Shown here piece after piece: positions 15,841 to 27,068 of a stretch of DNA of 36,618 nucleotides (within the stretch, counting starts at the first letter, position 1; the number at the start of each line of letters is the position of its first letter). The DNA comes from Streptomyces sp. NRRL S-37 (GTDB lineage Bacteria; Actinomycetota; Actinomycetes; Streptomycetales; Streptomycetaceae), in the NCBI RefSeq assembly GCF_000721605.1, contig NZ_JOIZ01000038.1, positions 1 to 36,618 on the forward strand. The letters run 5' to 3'. The notes beneath the pieces were generated by a model. The model was not told where the DNA came from. It worked only from the letters and a program-made list of their open reading frames with translations, and searched no databases. Both the position numbers and the translations under genes were made by a program.

Positions 15841-16865
15841 TGGAACTCTCCTCACCCCTGACGTACGCCGGCGACCCGCGCGCCTCCGCGGACCGGGCCG
15901 CCGCCCTGGAGTCCGCGGGACTCGACGCCGTCTGGGTGGCCGAGGCCTACGGCTTCGACTCCCCGACGGTCATGGGATACCTCGCCGCGAAGACCGAGCG
16001 GATGCGGATCGGCTCGGCGATCCTCAACGTCTACTCCCGCAGCCCCGCGCTGATCGCCCAGACCGCGGCCGGACTCGACGCCCTCACCGGCGGACGCGCC
16101 CTCCTCGGCGTCGGCGCCTCCGGACCCCAGGTCGTCGAGGGCTGGCACGGCCGCCGCTACGACCGCCCGCTGGGCCGCACCCGCGAGGTGGTCGAGCTGT
16201 CCCGGCGGATCTGGCGGCGCGAGGTGATCGAGCACCACGGCATCACCGACCTGCCCCTGCCGGCCGAGAAGGGCGGCACCCTCGGCAAACCGCTGAAACT
16301 GCTGAACCACCCGGTCCGCGACACCGTCCCCGTGTACGTCGCCGCGCTCGGCCCGGCCAACGTCCGCATGACCGCCGAACTCGCCGACGGCTGGCTGCCG
16401 TTCCTCTACGTCCCCGAACACGCCGCCGAGGTCTGGGGCGGGCCGCTCGCCGAGGGCACCGCACGGCGCGACCCCGCGCTCGGCCCGCTCTCGGTCGTGG
16501 CGGGCGGCCTGCTGGCCATCGGCGACGACGCCGAGGCCGTCCGTGACCTGATGCGCCCCACCGTCGCCCTCTACGTCGGAGGCATGGGCGCACCCGGCCG
16601 CAACTTCTACCACGACCTGGTCTGCTCCTACGGCTACGAGTCGGCCGCCGCCACGATCCAGGAGCACTACCTCGCGGGCCGAAAGAAGGACGCGGAGGCC
16701 GCCGTACCGGCCGAACTGCTGGAACTCCTCTGCCTGGCCGGTCCCGAGGGCTACGTCCGCGACCGCGTCGAGGTGTTCCGCGAGGCGGGCGTCACCATGC
16801 TCGACGTCACCCCCGTCGGTCCCGATCCCGCCCGGCTGATCGAGCACGTGAGGAGTTGGCTGTGA
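15840..16865 (+). CDS. LLM-class F420-dependent oxidoreductase
   Basis: A 341-residue TIM-barrel protein of the luciferase-like monooxygenase class, closest in pattern to the Rv3520c group. Visible family features are LESAGLDAVWVAEAYGFDSPT (cofactor-binding barrel start), IGSAILNVYSRSPALIAQTA and GRALLGVGASGPQVVEGWHG. Members use F420 or flavin for hydride transfer. The substrate is unknown; its place directly after the racemase suggests an acyl-CoA or isoprenoid ketone or enone intermediate (inference). Start and stop overlap its neighbours by 1 and 4 bases, so it is tightly coupled. Confidence 0.88.
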   Translation: MELSSPLTYAGDPRASADRAAALESAGLDAVWVAEAYGFDSPTVMGYLAAKTERMRIGSAILNVYSRSPALIAQTAAGLDALTGGRALLGVGASGPQVVEGWHGRRYDRPLGRTREVVELSRRIWRREVIEHHGITDLPLPAEKGGTLGKPLKLLNHPVRDTVPVYVAALGPANVRMTAELADGWLPFLYVPEHAAEVWGGPLAEGTARRDPALGPLSVVAGGLLAIGDDAEAVRDLMRPTVALYVGGMGAPGRNFYHDLVCSYGYESAAATIQEHYLAGRKKDAEAAVPAELLELLCLAGPEGYVRDRVEVFREAGVTMLDVTPVGPDPARLIEHVRSWL

Positions 16866-18010
16866 CCCTGGGACGCGATCTGTACGGCCCCGACCACGAG
16901 GCCTTCCGCGAGACCGTCCGCACCTTCCTCGCCAAGGAGGTGACCCCGCACCACGAACGCTGGGAGAAGGACGGCGTCGTCGACCGCGAGGTGTGGCGCT
17001 CGGCGGGCCGCCGGGGCCTGCTGGGCATGGCCGTCGGCGAGGAGTACGGCGGCGGCGGGACCGACGACTTCCGCTACAGCGCCGTCCTCATCGAGGAGTT
17101 CGCCCGCGCGGGTGCCTCCGGGCTCGCCCTGAGCCTGCACAACGACATCGTCGGCCCCTATCTGACCCGGCTCGCCACCGAGGAGCAGAAACGCCGCTGG
17201 CTGCCCGGATTCGTCTCCGGTGACCTCGTCACCGCCATCGCCATGACGGAACCGGGCGCCGGATCCGACCTCCAGGGCATCCGCACCACCGCCACCGACC
17301 GGGGCGACCACTACTTGCTCAACGGCGCGAAGACCTTCATCTCCAACGGCATCCTCGCCGACCTCGTCGTCGTGGTGGCCCGCACCACCCCCGAGGGCGG
17401 CAGCGGCGGGCAGAGCCTGCTCGTCGTCGAGCGCGGCACGGAGGGCTTCGAACGGGGCCGCAACCTCGGCAAGATCGGCCAGAAGGCCCAGGACACCGCC
17501 GAGTTGTTCTTCCACGACGTACGCGTCCCCAAGGAGAACCTGCTGGGCGAGGAGAACCGGGCCTTCACCCACCTCATGGACAACCTCGCCCAGGAACGGC
17601 TGGCCATCGCGGTCGGCGCCGCCGCGGCGGCCGAGGAGACCCTGGACGTCACCACGCGGTACGTGAAGGAACGCGAGGCGTTCGGAAGGCCGCTGGCCAC
17701 ACTGCAGCACATCCGCTTCGAGATCGCCGAGATGGCCACCGAGACCGCGGTCACCCGCACCTTCCTCGACCGCTGCGTCACCGAACACAGCAGGGGCGGA
17801 CTCGACGCCGTACACGCCTCGATGGCCAAGTGGTGGGCCACCGAACTGCAGAAGCGGGTCGCCGACCGCTGTCTGCAACTCCACGGCGGATACGGCTACA
17901 TGACCGAGTACCGGGTCGCCAGGGCGTTCGTCGACGGCCGCGTCCAGACCATCTACGGCGGCACCACCGAGATCATGAAGGAGATCATCGGCCGCTCCCT
18001 GCTCGCCTGA
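16862..18010 (+). CDS. Acyl-CoA dehydrogenase
   Basis: A 382-residue FAD enzyme that introduces the first double bond of beta-oxidation. The FAD/substrate segment [16 protein letters not shown], the second signature ([19 protein letters not shown]) and the catalytic base Glu in [17 protein letters not shown] are all present. I start it at GTG 16862, which overlaps the previous stop (GTGA) and sits 6 bases after GAGGAG; a TTG at 16856 is less likely. Electrons would pass to ETF, which is not encoded here. Confidence 0.92.
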   Translation: MTLGRDLYGPDHEAFRETVRTFLAKEVTPHHERWEKDGVVDREVWRSAGRRGLLGMAVGEEYGGGGTDDFRYSAVLIEEFARAGASGLALSLHNDIVGPYLTRLATEEQKRRWLPGFVSGDLVTAIAMTEPGAGSDLQGIRTTATDRGDHYLLNGAKTFISNGILADLVVVVARTTPEGGSGGQSLLVVERGTEGFERGRNLGKIGQKAQDTAELFFHDVRVPKENLLGEENRAFTHLMDNLAQERLAIAVGAAAAAEETLDVTTRYVKEREAFGRPLATLQHIRFEIAEMATETAVTRTFLDRCVTEHSRGGLDAVHASMAKWWATELQKRVADRCLQLHGGYGYMTEYRVARAFVDGRVQTIYGGTTEIMKEIIGRSLLA

Positions 18011-18087
18011 GCACCGGCCGACCTCCCCCGACCACACCCCTGTCGCGTTCGCGGCCTCCTTCAGACCCGACCCGGAAGGCACCCAAG

Positions 18088-19302
<1,215 letters not shown>

Positions 19303-19341
19303 GTCCCAGCGACCCACCAGCTCACTCACGGAGACTTCCTC

Positions 19342-21516
19342 ATGACCGAGAGCACCACCATCCGCTGGGAAGAGTCCGACGACCACGTCGTCACCCTCGT
19401 CCTCGACGACCCGGACCAGTCCGCCAACACCATGAACGCCGCGTTCGTCGACTCGCTGGACGCCGTCGCGGCGCGGCTGGCGGAACGCCGCGACACCGTC
19501 CGGGGCGTCATCGTCACCTCCGCCAAGAAGAGCTTCTTCGCCGGCGGCGACCTGCGCGACCTGATCTCCGTCACTCCCGAGACCGCGGAGGCGTCCTACG
19601 AGGCCGGGATGCGCGTCAAGCGCTCGCTGCGCGTCCTGGAGACACTGGGCAAGCCCGTCGTCGCCGCGATCAACGGCGCCGCGCTGGGCGGCGGTTACGA
19701 GATCGCCCTGGCCTGTCACCACCGCGTGGTGCTGGACAGCCCGGCCGTCCGCGTCGGGCTTCCCGAAGTCACCCTGGGGCTGCTGCCCGGCGGCGGGGGA
19801 GTGACCCGCACGGTCCGTATGTTCGGTGTGGCGGACGCCTTGCGGAAGGTCCTCCTGGAGGGCACCCGGTACGGACCGGCGCGCGCCCTGGAGGCCGGCC
19901 TGGTCGACGAGGTCGCCGCCGACCAGGAGGAACTCCTGGCCAGGGCAAGGGCGTTCGTTGACGCACACCCCGAGTCCGCGCAGCGCTGGGACGCCCCCGG
20001 CCACCGCATCCCCGGCGGCACCCCCGCGACCCCGGAGTTCGCCGCCCAGCTCCCCGCCCTCCCGGCGATGCTGAGGAAGAAGACGGGCGGCGCCCCCTGT
20101 CCGGCCCCGCGCAACATCCTCGCGGCGGCCGTGGAGAGCTCCCAGGTCGACGTGGACACGGCCTTCGTGGTGGAAGCCGGGTACCTGACGGAGTTGGTCA
20201 CCGGGCAGATCACCAAGAACATGATCCAGGCGTACTTCTTCGACCTGGGGGCCGTGAACTCCGGCGCCGGCCGTCCCCGGGGCGTCGAGCCGCGCAGGGT
20301 GACCAAGGTGGCCGTGCTCGGTGCGGGCATGATGGGCGCGGGCATCGCCCACTCCTGCGCGCTGGCGGGGATCGACGTCGTGCTGAAGGACGTGTCGGCA
20401 CAGGCGGCGGCCAAGGGCAAGGGCTACTCGGAGAAGCTGTGCGCCAAGGCCGTGTCGCGCGGCGGCACCACGCGGGAGGAGGCCGACGCCCTGCTGGCCC
20501 GCATCACCCCGACCGCCGACGTCCGGGACCTGGCCGGCTGCGACGCGGTGATCGAGGCGGTCTTCGAGGACACCGGCCTCAAGCACAAGGTGTTCCAGGA
20601 GATACAGGAGGTCGTCGCCCCGGACGCGCTGCTGTGCTCCAACACCTCCACCCTGCCCATCACCGTCCTCGCCAAGGGGGTGCAGCGGCCGCGGGACTTC
20701 GTCGGCCTGCACTTCTTCTCGCCGGTCGACAGGATGCCGCTGGTGGAGATCGTCAAGGGCGAGAAGACGGGTGACGAGGCGCTGGCGCGCGCCTTCGACC
20801 TGGTGCGGCAGATCCGCAAGACGCCGATCCTGGTCAACGACTCGCGCGGCTTCTTCACCTCCCGGGTCATCGGCCGCTTCATCGACGAGGGCGTCGCCAT
20901 GGTCGGCGAGGGCATCGAGCCCGCCTCCGTCGAGCAGGCCGCCGCCCAGGCCGGCTATCCGGCCAAGGTCCTCGGCCTGATGGACGAACTCACCCTCACC
21001 CTCCCGCGCAGGATCCGCGAGGAGACCCGCCGCGCGGCCGAGACGTCGGGCCGCCGCTGGGAGCCGCACCCCGCGGACACGGTGGTGGACCGCATGATCG
21101 ACGAGTTCGGCCGCCCCGGACGGTCCGGCGGCGCGGGCTTCTACGACTACGTCGACGGCAGGCGCGCCGGGCTCTGGCCGGGGCTGCGCGAACACTTCAC
21201 GGACCCCGCGAAGCAGCCCGCCGACCTGACCGAGATGATGGAGCGGATGCTCTTCGTCGAGGCGCTGGACTCGGTGCGCTGCCTGGAGGAGGGCGTGCTG
21301 GTCTCGGTGGCGGACGCCAACGTCGGCTCGCTGCTCGGCATCGGCTTCCCGCCGTGGACGGGCGGCGTGCTGCAGTACATCAACGGCTACGAGGGCGGGT
21401 TGCCGGGCTTCACGGCCCGCGCGCGTGAGCTGGCCGCGAAGCACGGCGAGCGCTTCGCCCCGCCCGGACTGCTGCTGCGCAAGGCCGAACGGGGCGAGAC
21501 CTTCACCGACTCCTGA
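19342..21516 (+). CDS. fadB: Enoyl-CoA hydratase / 3-hydroxyacyl-CoA dehydrogenase fusion
   Basis: A 724-residue multifunctional beta-oxidation protein. Residues 1-190 are an enoyl-CoA hydratase: oxyanion-hole FFAGGDLRDL and GAALGGGYEIAL, with catalytic glutamates in GGGYE and VGLPEVTLGLLPGGGG. Residues about 325-505 are the NAD domain (VAVLGAGMMGAGIA) with catalytic His in GLHFFSPVDRMPLVEI, and 505-724 are the two C-terminal dehydrogenase domains. It hydrates the enoyl-CoA and oxidises the hydroxyacyl-CoA, passing the product to the thiolase. The ATG at 19342 follows a GGAGA site. Confidence 0.94.
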   Translation: MTESTTIRWEESDDHVVTLVLDDPDQSANTMNAAFVDSLDAVAARLAERRDTVRGVIVTSAKKSFFAGGDLRDLISVTPETAEASYEAGMRVKRSLRVLETLGKPVVAAINGAALGGGYEIALACHHRVVLDSPAVRVGLPEVTLGLLPGGGGVTRTVRMFGVADALRKVLLEGTRYGPARALEAGLVDEVAADQEELLARARAFVDAHPESAQRWDAPGHRIPGGTPATPEFAAQLPALPAMLRKKTGGAPCPAPRNILAAAVESSQVDVDTAFVVEAGYLTELVTGQITKNMIQAYFFDLGAVNSGAGRPRGVEPRRVTKVAVLGAGMMGAGIAHSCALAGIDVVLKDVSAQAAAKGKGYSEKLCAKAVSRGGTTREEADALLARITPTADVRDLAGCDAVIEAVFEDTGLKHKVFQEIQEVVAPDALLCSNTSTLPITVLAKGVQRPRDFVGLHFFSPVDRMPLVEIVKGEKTGDEALARAFDLVRQIRKTPILVNDSRGFFTSRVIGRFIDEGVAMVGEGIEPASVEQAAAQAGYPAKVLGLMDELTLTLPRRIREETRRAAETSGRRWEPHPADTVVDRMIDEFGRPGRSGGAGFYDYVDGRRAGLWPGLREHFTDPAKQPADLTEMMERMLFVEALDSVRCLEEGVLVSVADANVGSLLGIGFPPWTGGVLQYINGYEGGLPGFTARARELAAKHGERFAPPGLLLRKAERGETFTDS

Positions 21517-21676
21517 TCCGCTCCGGGGGTCCGTGGCGTCCCGCGTCCCCTGAGCACCGCCCGGTTCCGTGGACAGGGTCGTCGGTCCCCACCCCCTCGG
21601 CTCCACCAGGCACGCCGGCAGGGGCTCCCCGCCCCGGTCTCCCAGACGTTCCCTTCCGACCCGCAAGGAGGCCCCG

Positions 21677-23515
21677 ATGACATCAGCACCCCGCACCACC
21701 GGCGACCTGCCCGACGACCCGGCCGGCCGGACCCTGCCGCAGCTGCTGGCCCGAAACGCACGCGCGTACCCGCGACTGCCCGGTCTCTCCTGGCAGCCGG
21801 CGGACCCGGACGGCGACGGCGACTGGACGACGCTCGGCTGGGCGGAGATCCACGAGCACACCAGGAGCCTCGCCGCCGGCTACCGGGCCCTCGGCGTCGG
21901 CCGCGGCGACCACGTGCTGCTGATGATGTCCAACCGGCCCGAACACTGGCTGTCGGACCTGGCGCTGGTCCGCCTCGGCGCGGTCCCGGTCAGTGTCTAC
22001 GGCACCGCGGCCCCCGAGCAGATCATCCACATCGCCCGCAACTGCCAGGCCCGCCTCGCCGTCGTCGAGGGGGCGGCGCAGGTCGCCGTGTGGGAGCCGT
22101 TGCTGGCCGACGCCGGCACCCCGCTGGAGCGTCTGGTGGTGGCCGAGGCGGGTGCGGAGGGCGGCCACGTCCCGTACGCCGTCCTGCTCCGCGAGCCGGT
22201 GCCGGAGCAGTTCGCCAAGGAACTGGACACCGCCCGCCCCGAGGATCCGCTGACCGTCGTCTACACCTCCGGCACCACCGGTGAGCCCAAGGGCGTCGTC
22301 CTCACCCACCGCGAGGTGATGTCCAACGCACTGGCGCTGGACGCCGTGGTGGAGCTTCCCCCGCACGTCGAGCACATCTGCTACCTGCCGTTCGCCCACA
22401 TCGCCGAGCGGATGCTGGGCATCTACCTGCCCTGTCACCGTGCCTCGCACGTCCACCTCTGCGCCGACCCGACGCGCGTCGGCGAGGTGGTGCGCAAGGT
22501 GCGCCCCGCGCAGTTCTTCGGTGTGCCGAGGATCTGGGAGAAGCTGTCCGCCGCCGTGCGGGCCGTCCTCTCACTGATGCCGGCCGAGCAACGCACGGTC
22601 ATCGACTCGGCGTTCGGGGTCGCCCGTGAGCACGTCGGGTACCGCGAACGGGGGGAGGCGCCACCCGCCGAGCTGGAGGAGCGCTACGCCCGCGCCCGCG
22701 AGGACGTGCTGCTGCCGCTGCTGGCCGCGGGCGGTCTGGACCGGGTGACCTGGGCGGCCAGCGCGTCGGCGCCGATGTCGGTCGACGTGGTGAGGTTCTG
22801 GGCCGGGTTCGGCATCGTCATCATGGACGCCTGGGGGCTGACCGAGACCACCGGTGTGGCCACCAGCAACAGCCCGAGGACCGGCTTCCGGCTCGGCTCG
22901 GTGGGACGCCCGGTGGGGTCCGTGGAGATCCGTACCGCCGGGGACGGCGAGATCCTGGTGCGGGGCACCTCCGTGTTCTCCGGCTACCTCCGACCGGACG
23001 GCTCGGTGCGGTCCGCCCTGGACGCCGACGGCTGGCTGGCCACCGGCGACATCGGCCGGATCGACGAGGACGGCTACCTCTGGCTCACCGACCGGAAGAA
23101 GGAGATGATCATCACCTCCACCGGCAAGAACGTCTCGCCGGTGCTGGTGGAGAACGCGCTCAAGGAACATCCGCTGATCGGCCAGGCGATGGTGCACGGC
23201 GACAACCGCTCCTATCTCGTCGCCCTGCTGGTGCTCGACGCGGAGGCCGCCCCCGCCTGGGCCGCGGCCAACGGCGTCCAGGCGGACGGGGGAGCGGCCG
23301 GGCTGGCGCGGCACCCCGTCGTCCGGGCGGAGGTGGACCGCGCGGTGGCCGCCGCCAACACCCGGCTCAACCGCACCGAGCAGGTCAAGCGGTACGAGCT
23401 GCTGGCGGAGGAGTGGGGCCCGGCGACCGGCGAGCTGACGCCGTCGCTGAAGATGCGGCGCCGGGTCATCCGGGACAAGTACGCCGACGCGCTGAGCGGG
23501 CTCTACGAGGACTGA
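21677..23515 (+). CDS. fadD: Long-chain acyl-CoA ligase (AMP-forming, FadD15-like)
   Basis: A 612-residue ANL-superfamily enzyme that activates a carboxylic acid to its CoA ester with ATP. Motifs in order: phosphate loop YTSGTTGEPKGVVLTHR, GLTETTG, DGWLATGDIG and the hinge TDRKKEMIITSTGKNVSP. The pattern fits the FadD15-like long-chain group of actinobacteria. It would activate acids made from the isoprenoid aldehydes, feeding the racemase and beta-oxidation enzymes upstream. The ATG at 21677 sits 5 bases after AAGGAGG. It is 160 bases after fadB and is the last gene of the run; a strong terminator follows. Confidence 0.92.
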   Translation: MTSAPRTTGDLPDDPAGRTLPQLLARNARAYPRLPGLSWQPADPDGDGDWTTLGWAEIHEHTRSLAAGYRALGVGRGDHVLLMMSNRPEHWLSDLALVRLGAVPVSVYGTAAPEQIIHIARNCQARLAVVEGAAQVAVWEPLLADAGTPLERLVVAEAGAEGGHVPYAVLLREPVPEQFAKELDTARPEDPLTVVYTSGTTGEPKGVVLTHREVMSNALALDAVVELPPHVEHICYLPFAHIAERMLGIYLPCHRASHVHLCADPTRVGEVVRKVRPAQFFGVPRIWEKLSAAVRAVLSLMPAEQRTVIDSAFGVAREHVGYRERGEAPPAELEERYARAREDVLLPLLAAGGLDRVTWAASASAPMSVDVVRFWAGFGIVIMDAWGLTETTGVATSNSPRTGFRLGSVGRPVGSVEIRTAGDGEILVRGTSVFSGYLRPDGSVRSALDADGWLATGDIGRIDEDGYLWLTDRKKEMIITSTGKNVSPVLVENALKEHPLIGQAMVHGDNRSYLVALLVLDAEAAPAWAAANGVQADGGAAGLARHPVVRAEVDRAVAAANTRLNRTEQVKRYELLAEEWGPATGELTPSLKMRRRVIRDKYADALSGLYED

Positions 23516-23564
23516 CCCGCCCCGTGTCCCTTCCGCGCCCCGCGCTTCCCGCGCACGCAAGACG

Positions 23565-23595
23565 GCCGCCCATCCCCCGTCCGGGGGTGGGCGGC
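23565..23595. terminator. Bidirectional terminator between fadD and the second acyl-CoA dehydrogenase
   Basis: GCCGCCCA-T-CCCCC pairs with GGGGG-TGGGCGGC with one bulged T and a 4-base loop. It sits 50 bases past fadD and 18 bases past the end of the convergent gene. Confidence 0.75.
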
Positions 23596-23612
23596 TTCCG
23601 TGTCCGGCCGTC

Positions 23613-24752
23613 TCAGAGACCGTAGGTCCTGCCGATGACGTCCCGCTGGATCTCGCTGGTCCCGCCGTAGACCGTCGAGACGACCGCGGCCCGCAGATGG
23701 CGCTCCATCTCGAACTCCGTGGTGTAGCCGTAACCGCCCATCATCTGCATGCCCTCCAGGGCGGCCCGCTTGGCGATCTCGGTCGCCTTCAGCTTGGCCA
23801 TGGACGCCTCGCGCGGGAACAGCCGGTCCGGCCGCGCGTCGCAGTCCAGCGCCACCTCGCGCACCAGCAGCCGGGTGCACTCGATCTCCGTGGCGAGATC
23901 GGCGATCCGGTGCCGCATCGCCTGGAAGGAGCCGACGGGCCGCCCGAACTGCTCGCGTTCGCGGACGTAGGCGACGGTGTCGTCGAAGGCACGGCGGGCC
24001 AGACCCAGCATGTTCGCGGCCAGGAAGAGCCGCTCGTAGTTCAGGCCGGCCATCAACTGCCGCCACCCGCCGTCCACTTCACCGACGACGGCGTCCGCGG
24101 GCAGCCGTACGCCGGTGAGGAAGACGTCGTTGACCTCCCGGCCGCGCATGGTCTCGATGCCCCGCACCTCCACGCCCGCGGTGCCGACGGGCAGATGGAA
24201 CATGGTCAGACCGCCGTGCTTGTCCTCACCGGTGCGGGCCACCAGGAGGATGCTCTTCGCGCAGTGCGCGTTGGAGATCCAGGTCTTCTGACCGTCGATC
24301 ACCCACGTGCCGTCCCCCTCCCGCCGGGCGCGGCAGCGCAGCGCGCCGACGTCGGAACCGGCGCCGGGCTCCGACATGGCGATGGCCAGGACATCGCCGC
24401 GCACCGCCCCGGTGAGCACCTCGCGCCGCTGCCGCTCCGTGCCGAACCGCTCGTACGCCTTCGCGGTGATGACGGTGGTGATGAAACCCCCGCACGGGAC
24501 CATCCCGTACGAGGTCTCCTCCAGGAAGAGGCAGGCGTCGGCCAGTCCGCCGCCGGAGCCGCCGTACTCCTCGGGCAGGCACACCCCGAGCCAGCCCAAC
24601 TCGGCGAGCCTTCCGTACAACCTGGGGTGGTGGGCCTCGTGGCCGTCCCCCGCCAGCGCGTCGCGCTGTTCTCGGGTACCGCACTCGCGCTTGGCGAAAT
24701 CGCGCAGGGCCGCGGCGAAGGCGGCCTGTTCCTCGGTGAGTCGACTGCCCAT
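23613..24752 (-). CDS. Acyl-CoA dehydrogenase
   Basis: A 379-residue acyl-CoA dehydrogenase, not closely similar to the one at 16862. AIAMSEPGAGSDVGAL binds FAD and substrate, MMGGYGYTTEFEMERH is the second signature, and the catalytic Glu lies in VYGGTSEIQRDVIGR. The ATG at 24752 has a GGAGGA site 6 bases upstream; the open frame beyond it reads through promoter sequence. It is divergent from a TetR gene 128 bases away, which probably regulates it. A second dehydrogenase would suit a different chain length or the methyl-branched position (inference). Confidence 0.92.
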   Translation of the reverse strand: MGSRLTEEQAAFAAALRDFAKRECGTREQRDALAGDGHEAHHPRLYGRLAELGWLGVCLPEEYGGSGGGLADACLFLEETSYGMVPCGGFITTVITAKAYERFGTERQRREVLTGAVRGDVLAIAMSEPGAGSDVGALRCRARREGDGTWVIDGQKTWISNAHCAKSILLVARTGEDKHGGLTMFHLPVGTAGVEVRGIETMRGREVNDVFLTGVRLPADAVVGEVDGGWRQLMAGLNYERLFLAANMLGLARRAFDDTVAYVREREQFGRPVGSFQAMRHRIADLATEIECTRLLVREVALDCDARPDRLFPREASMAKLKATEIAKRAALEGMQMMGGYGYTTEFEMERHLRAAVVSTVYGGTSEIQRDVIGRTYGL

Positions 24753-24818
24753 CAGGTCCTCCGGGATCCGGGTGCCGGTCGGCGGCTCGGTCAGGGTCGG
24801 GCACACAAGTGAGTTACA

Positions 24819-24847
24819 GAGATACGATAGATGTTTCCGAGTATCTC
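24819..24847. promoter_or_regulatory. Candidate operator between acyl-CoA dehydrogenase and TetR
   Basis: GAGATAC (24819-24825) and GTATCTC (24841-24847) form a perfect 7-base inverted repeat with 15 bases between. The stretch is AT-richer than its surroundings and lies between the divergent genes, so it is a reasonable TetR target. Confidence 0.35.
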
Positions 24848-24880
24848 GGGGAAGTGTTCGCCGGTATCGTGAGGAGCACC

Positions 24881-25507
24881 ATGAGAACTGACACGAACGA
24901 CTCGTGGCTCGACCGGGCCCTCGACCGGCCGGAGCCGGAGGACCGCATGGCACTGCGGATCCTCGACGCGGCGCTGGAACAGTTCACCCTGCTGGGTCTG
25001 CGCCGTTCCTCCGTGGACGACGTCGCCAAGCGGGCCGGGGTCTCCCGGGTCACCGTCTACCGGCGTTTCCAGACCAAGGACAAGCTGGTCGAGGACACCC
25101 TGCTGCGCGAACTCGGCCGGTTCTTCCAGCGGCTGGACGCGGCGGTGGCGGCGCTGCCGACCATGAAGGAGCGGGTCGTCGAGGGGTTCGTGGTGGCCCT
25201 GCGCCACACCCGCGCCCATCCGCTCTTCGGCGGCCTGCTGCGCCTCGAACCCGAGGTGGTGCTGCCCTACCTGACCGTGCAGGGCAGCTCCTCGCTCTCC
25301 GCCACCGTCGAGTACCTGACGGTCCATCTGCGCCGCGCGCAACAGGCCGAGGGCCGTCCCGACGAGGACCCGCGTCCGGTCGCCGAGCTGATGGTGCGGG
25401 TCGCCGTGTCCTTCCTGCTCAACCCCGCGAGCTGCATCGAGATGGAGGACGAGGACCAGGCCCGGGCCTTCGCCCGCCGCTACCTGGCCCCGCTGCTGGA
25501 CGCCTGA
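24881..25507 (+). CDS. TetR-family regulator
   Basis: A 208-residue TetR protein with helix-turn-helix SSVDDVAKRAGVSRVTVYRRFQTKDKLV at about residues 44-72. The C-terminal ligand domain is not diagnostic. The ATG at 24881 follows GAGGAG; the open frame back to 24809 runs over the promoter and is unlikely to be translated. It probably controls the divergent acyl-CoA dehydrogenase and possibly the convergent aldehyde dehydrogenase unit. Confidence 0.87.
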   Translation: MRTDTNDSWLDRALDRPEPEDRMALRILDAALEQFTLLGLRRSSVDDVAKRAGVSRVTVYRRFQTKDKLVEDTLLRELGRFFQRLDAAVAALPTMKERVVEGFVVALRHTRAHPLFGGLLRLEPEVVLPYLTVQGSSSLSATVEYLTVHLRRAQQAEGRPDEDPRPVAELMVRVAVSFLLNPASCIEMEDEDQARAFARRYLAPLLDA

Positions 25508-25543
25508 CCGGCCGGACCGTCCGCTCGGGCGGTCCGGGCCGGT
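25507..25543. terminator. Bidirectional terminator between TetR and aldehyde dehydrogenase genes
   Basis: ACCGGCC-GGACCG (25507-25519) pairs with CGGTCC-G-GGCCGGT (25530-25543) with one bulged G and a further CCG/CGG pairing inside. It begins on the last base of the TetR stop codon and ends 20 bases from the stop of the convergent gene. Confidence 0.7.
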
Positions 25544-25562
25544 GGGGTGGCGCCCGGGTCGT

Positions 25563-27068
25563 TCAGCGGCGCCGGTGCAGTGCCCGCGCCAGCCGCACCG
25601 CGCGCTCCCGCGTGGCGGCCGGAACCCCGAAGGAGGTCAGCGCGATCGGCGGGGTGAACCGCTGCACCGTCGTCGACTGCACGGAGGTGAAGGCGCGCAG
25701 CCCTTCCTCGCCGTGGATCCGTCCGAAGCCGGAGTCCCGCGAACCGCCGAACGGCAGCGCCGGCACCGCCGCGAAGCCCAGCACCGAGTTCACCGACACC
25801 GCCCCCGCGCGCAGCCGCGCCGTGATCGCCGCACCGGCGCGCCCGCCGCGGCAGAACACCGCGGCCCCCAGGGCGTAACGCGAGGCGTTGGCCCGCTCCA
25901 CCGCCTCGTCCACGTCGGCCACCGCGTTGATCGCCACGACCGGCCCGAAGGTCTCCTCCGTCATCGCCGCCGCGTCCTCCGGAACGCCGGTCAGCACCAC
26001 CGGCGCGACGTACGGAGCACGCACCGACCCGGGCCCGCCCAGCAGGGCCCGCGCACCCGCCGCGACCGCACCGGTCACATGCCGCTCGACGACCCCGACC
26101 TGGCCCGGGAGCGTCATCGGGCCGTAGGAGGCGTCCGCCCCGCCACCCGGACGCAGCGCCCCGGCCCGCTCGACCACCCGTTCGCACAGCGCCGCGTGGA
26201 TCTCACGCACCGCGTAGACGCGCTCCACCCCCGCGCAGGTCTGCCCCGCGTTGCTCAGCGCGCCCCACACGATCGCGTCGGCCGCCGCGTCCAGGTCCGC
26301 GTCCGCGGTGACGATCACCGCGTCCTTCCCGCCGCACTCGGCGAGGAACGGCGTCAGCGTCCCGGCGCACACCGCCATCACCTTGCGGGCCGTCCCCGGC
26401 GAACCGGTGAACGCCAGCTTGTCGACCCCGGACCGGGCCAGAGCGTCCCCGGTGGGCGCCGCGCCGGTGACGGTGGTGAGCAGTCCGGCGTGTCCGGGCA
26501 CGGCGGAGTCGAAGAGGCCGGCCAGCAGGACCCCGGTGCCCGGGGTCAGTTCGGACGGCTTGAAGACGACGGCGTTCCCCGCGGCCAGGGCGTACCCGAT
26601 GGAGCCCATCGGGGTGTACAGGGGGTAGTTCCAGGGACCGATCACACCGACCACGCCCAGCGGCCGGTGCACCAGCGAGGCCCGCTGGTGGACGGTGAAC
26701 AGTCCCGTGCCCACCTTCCGCCGGCGCAGCACGCGTCCGGCGTTGCGGGCGGCCCAGCCCAGGTGCTCCAGCGTGAGGACGACCTCCAGCGCGGCGTCAC
26801 CGGCCGGCTTGCCGGTCTCCTCGGCGATGGTGCGGGCCACGGAGTCCAGGTCGGTGGCGAGCGCCTTCTTCCAGCGCAGCAGATGGTCACGGCGCCGGGA
26901 CGCGGGCAGCGCCGCCCAGCCGGCCTGGACGGTCCGGGCCCGCGCCACGGCGCGGGAGACCTCCCCCGGCTCGTGCAACGGGTGATCGGCGATCGGCTCG
27001 CCGGTCGTGGGGGAGTACGTGGTGAAGGTCGTGGCGCGCGGTGCGGTGGCCGGGGTGGTGTCGGTCAT
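25563..27068 (-). CDS. Aldehyde dehydrogenase (succinate-semialdehyde type)
   Basis: A 501-residue NAD(P)-dependent aldehyde dehydrogenase. Active-site motifs: Asn in GPWNYPLY, Glu in ECGGKDAVI, catalytic Cys in SNAGQTCAGVERV, and C-terminal EETFGPV with PFGGSRDSGFGR. It oxidises an aldehyde to a carboxylic acid. Beside lcp and in an operon with an MpaB-family oxygenase, a likely substrate is the terminal aldehyde of oligo-isoprenoids, the step assigned to OxiAB or ALDH in other rubber degraders (inference). The ATG at 27068 overlaps the stop of the preceding gene (ATGA) and has an AGGAG site; the long open frame upstream overlaps that gene. Confidence 0.91.
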   Translation of the reverse strand: MTDTTPATAPRATTFTTYSPTTGEPIADHPLHEPGEVSRAVARARTVQAGWAALPASRRRDHLLRWKKALATDLDSVARTIAEETGKPAGDAALEVVLTLEHLGWAARNAGRVLRRRKVGTGLFTVHQRASLVHRPLGVVGVIGPWNYPLYTPMGSIGYALAAGNAVVFKPSELTPGTGVLLAGLFDSAVPGHAGLLTTVTGAAPTGDALARSGVDKLAFTGSPGTARKVMAVCAGTLTPFLAECGGKDAVIVTADADLDAAADAIVWGALSNAGQTCAGVERVYAVREIHAALCERVVERAGALRPGGGADASYGPMTLPGQVGVVERHVTGAVAAGARALLGGPGSVRAPYVAPVVLTGVPEDAAAMTEETFGPVVAINAVADVDEAVERANASRYALGAAVFCRGGRAGAAITARLRAGAVSVNSVLGFAAVPALPFGGSRDSGFGRIHGEEGLRAFTSVQSTTVQRFTPPIALTSFGVPAATRERAVRLARALHRRR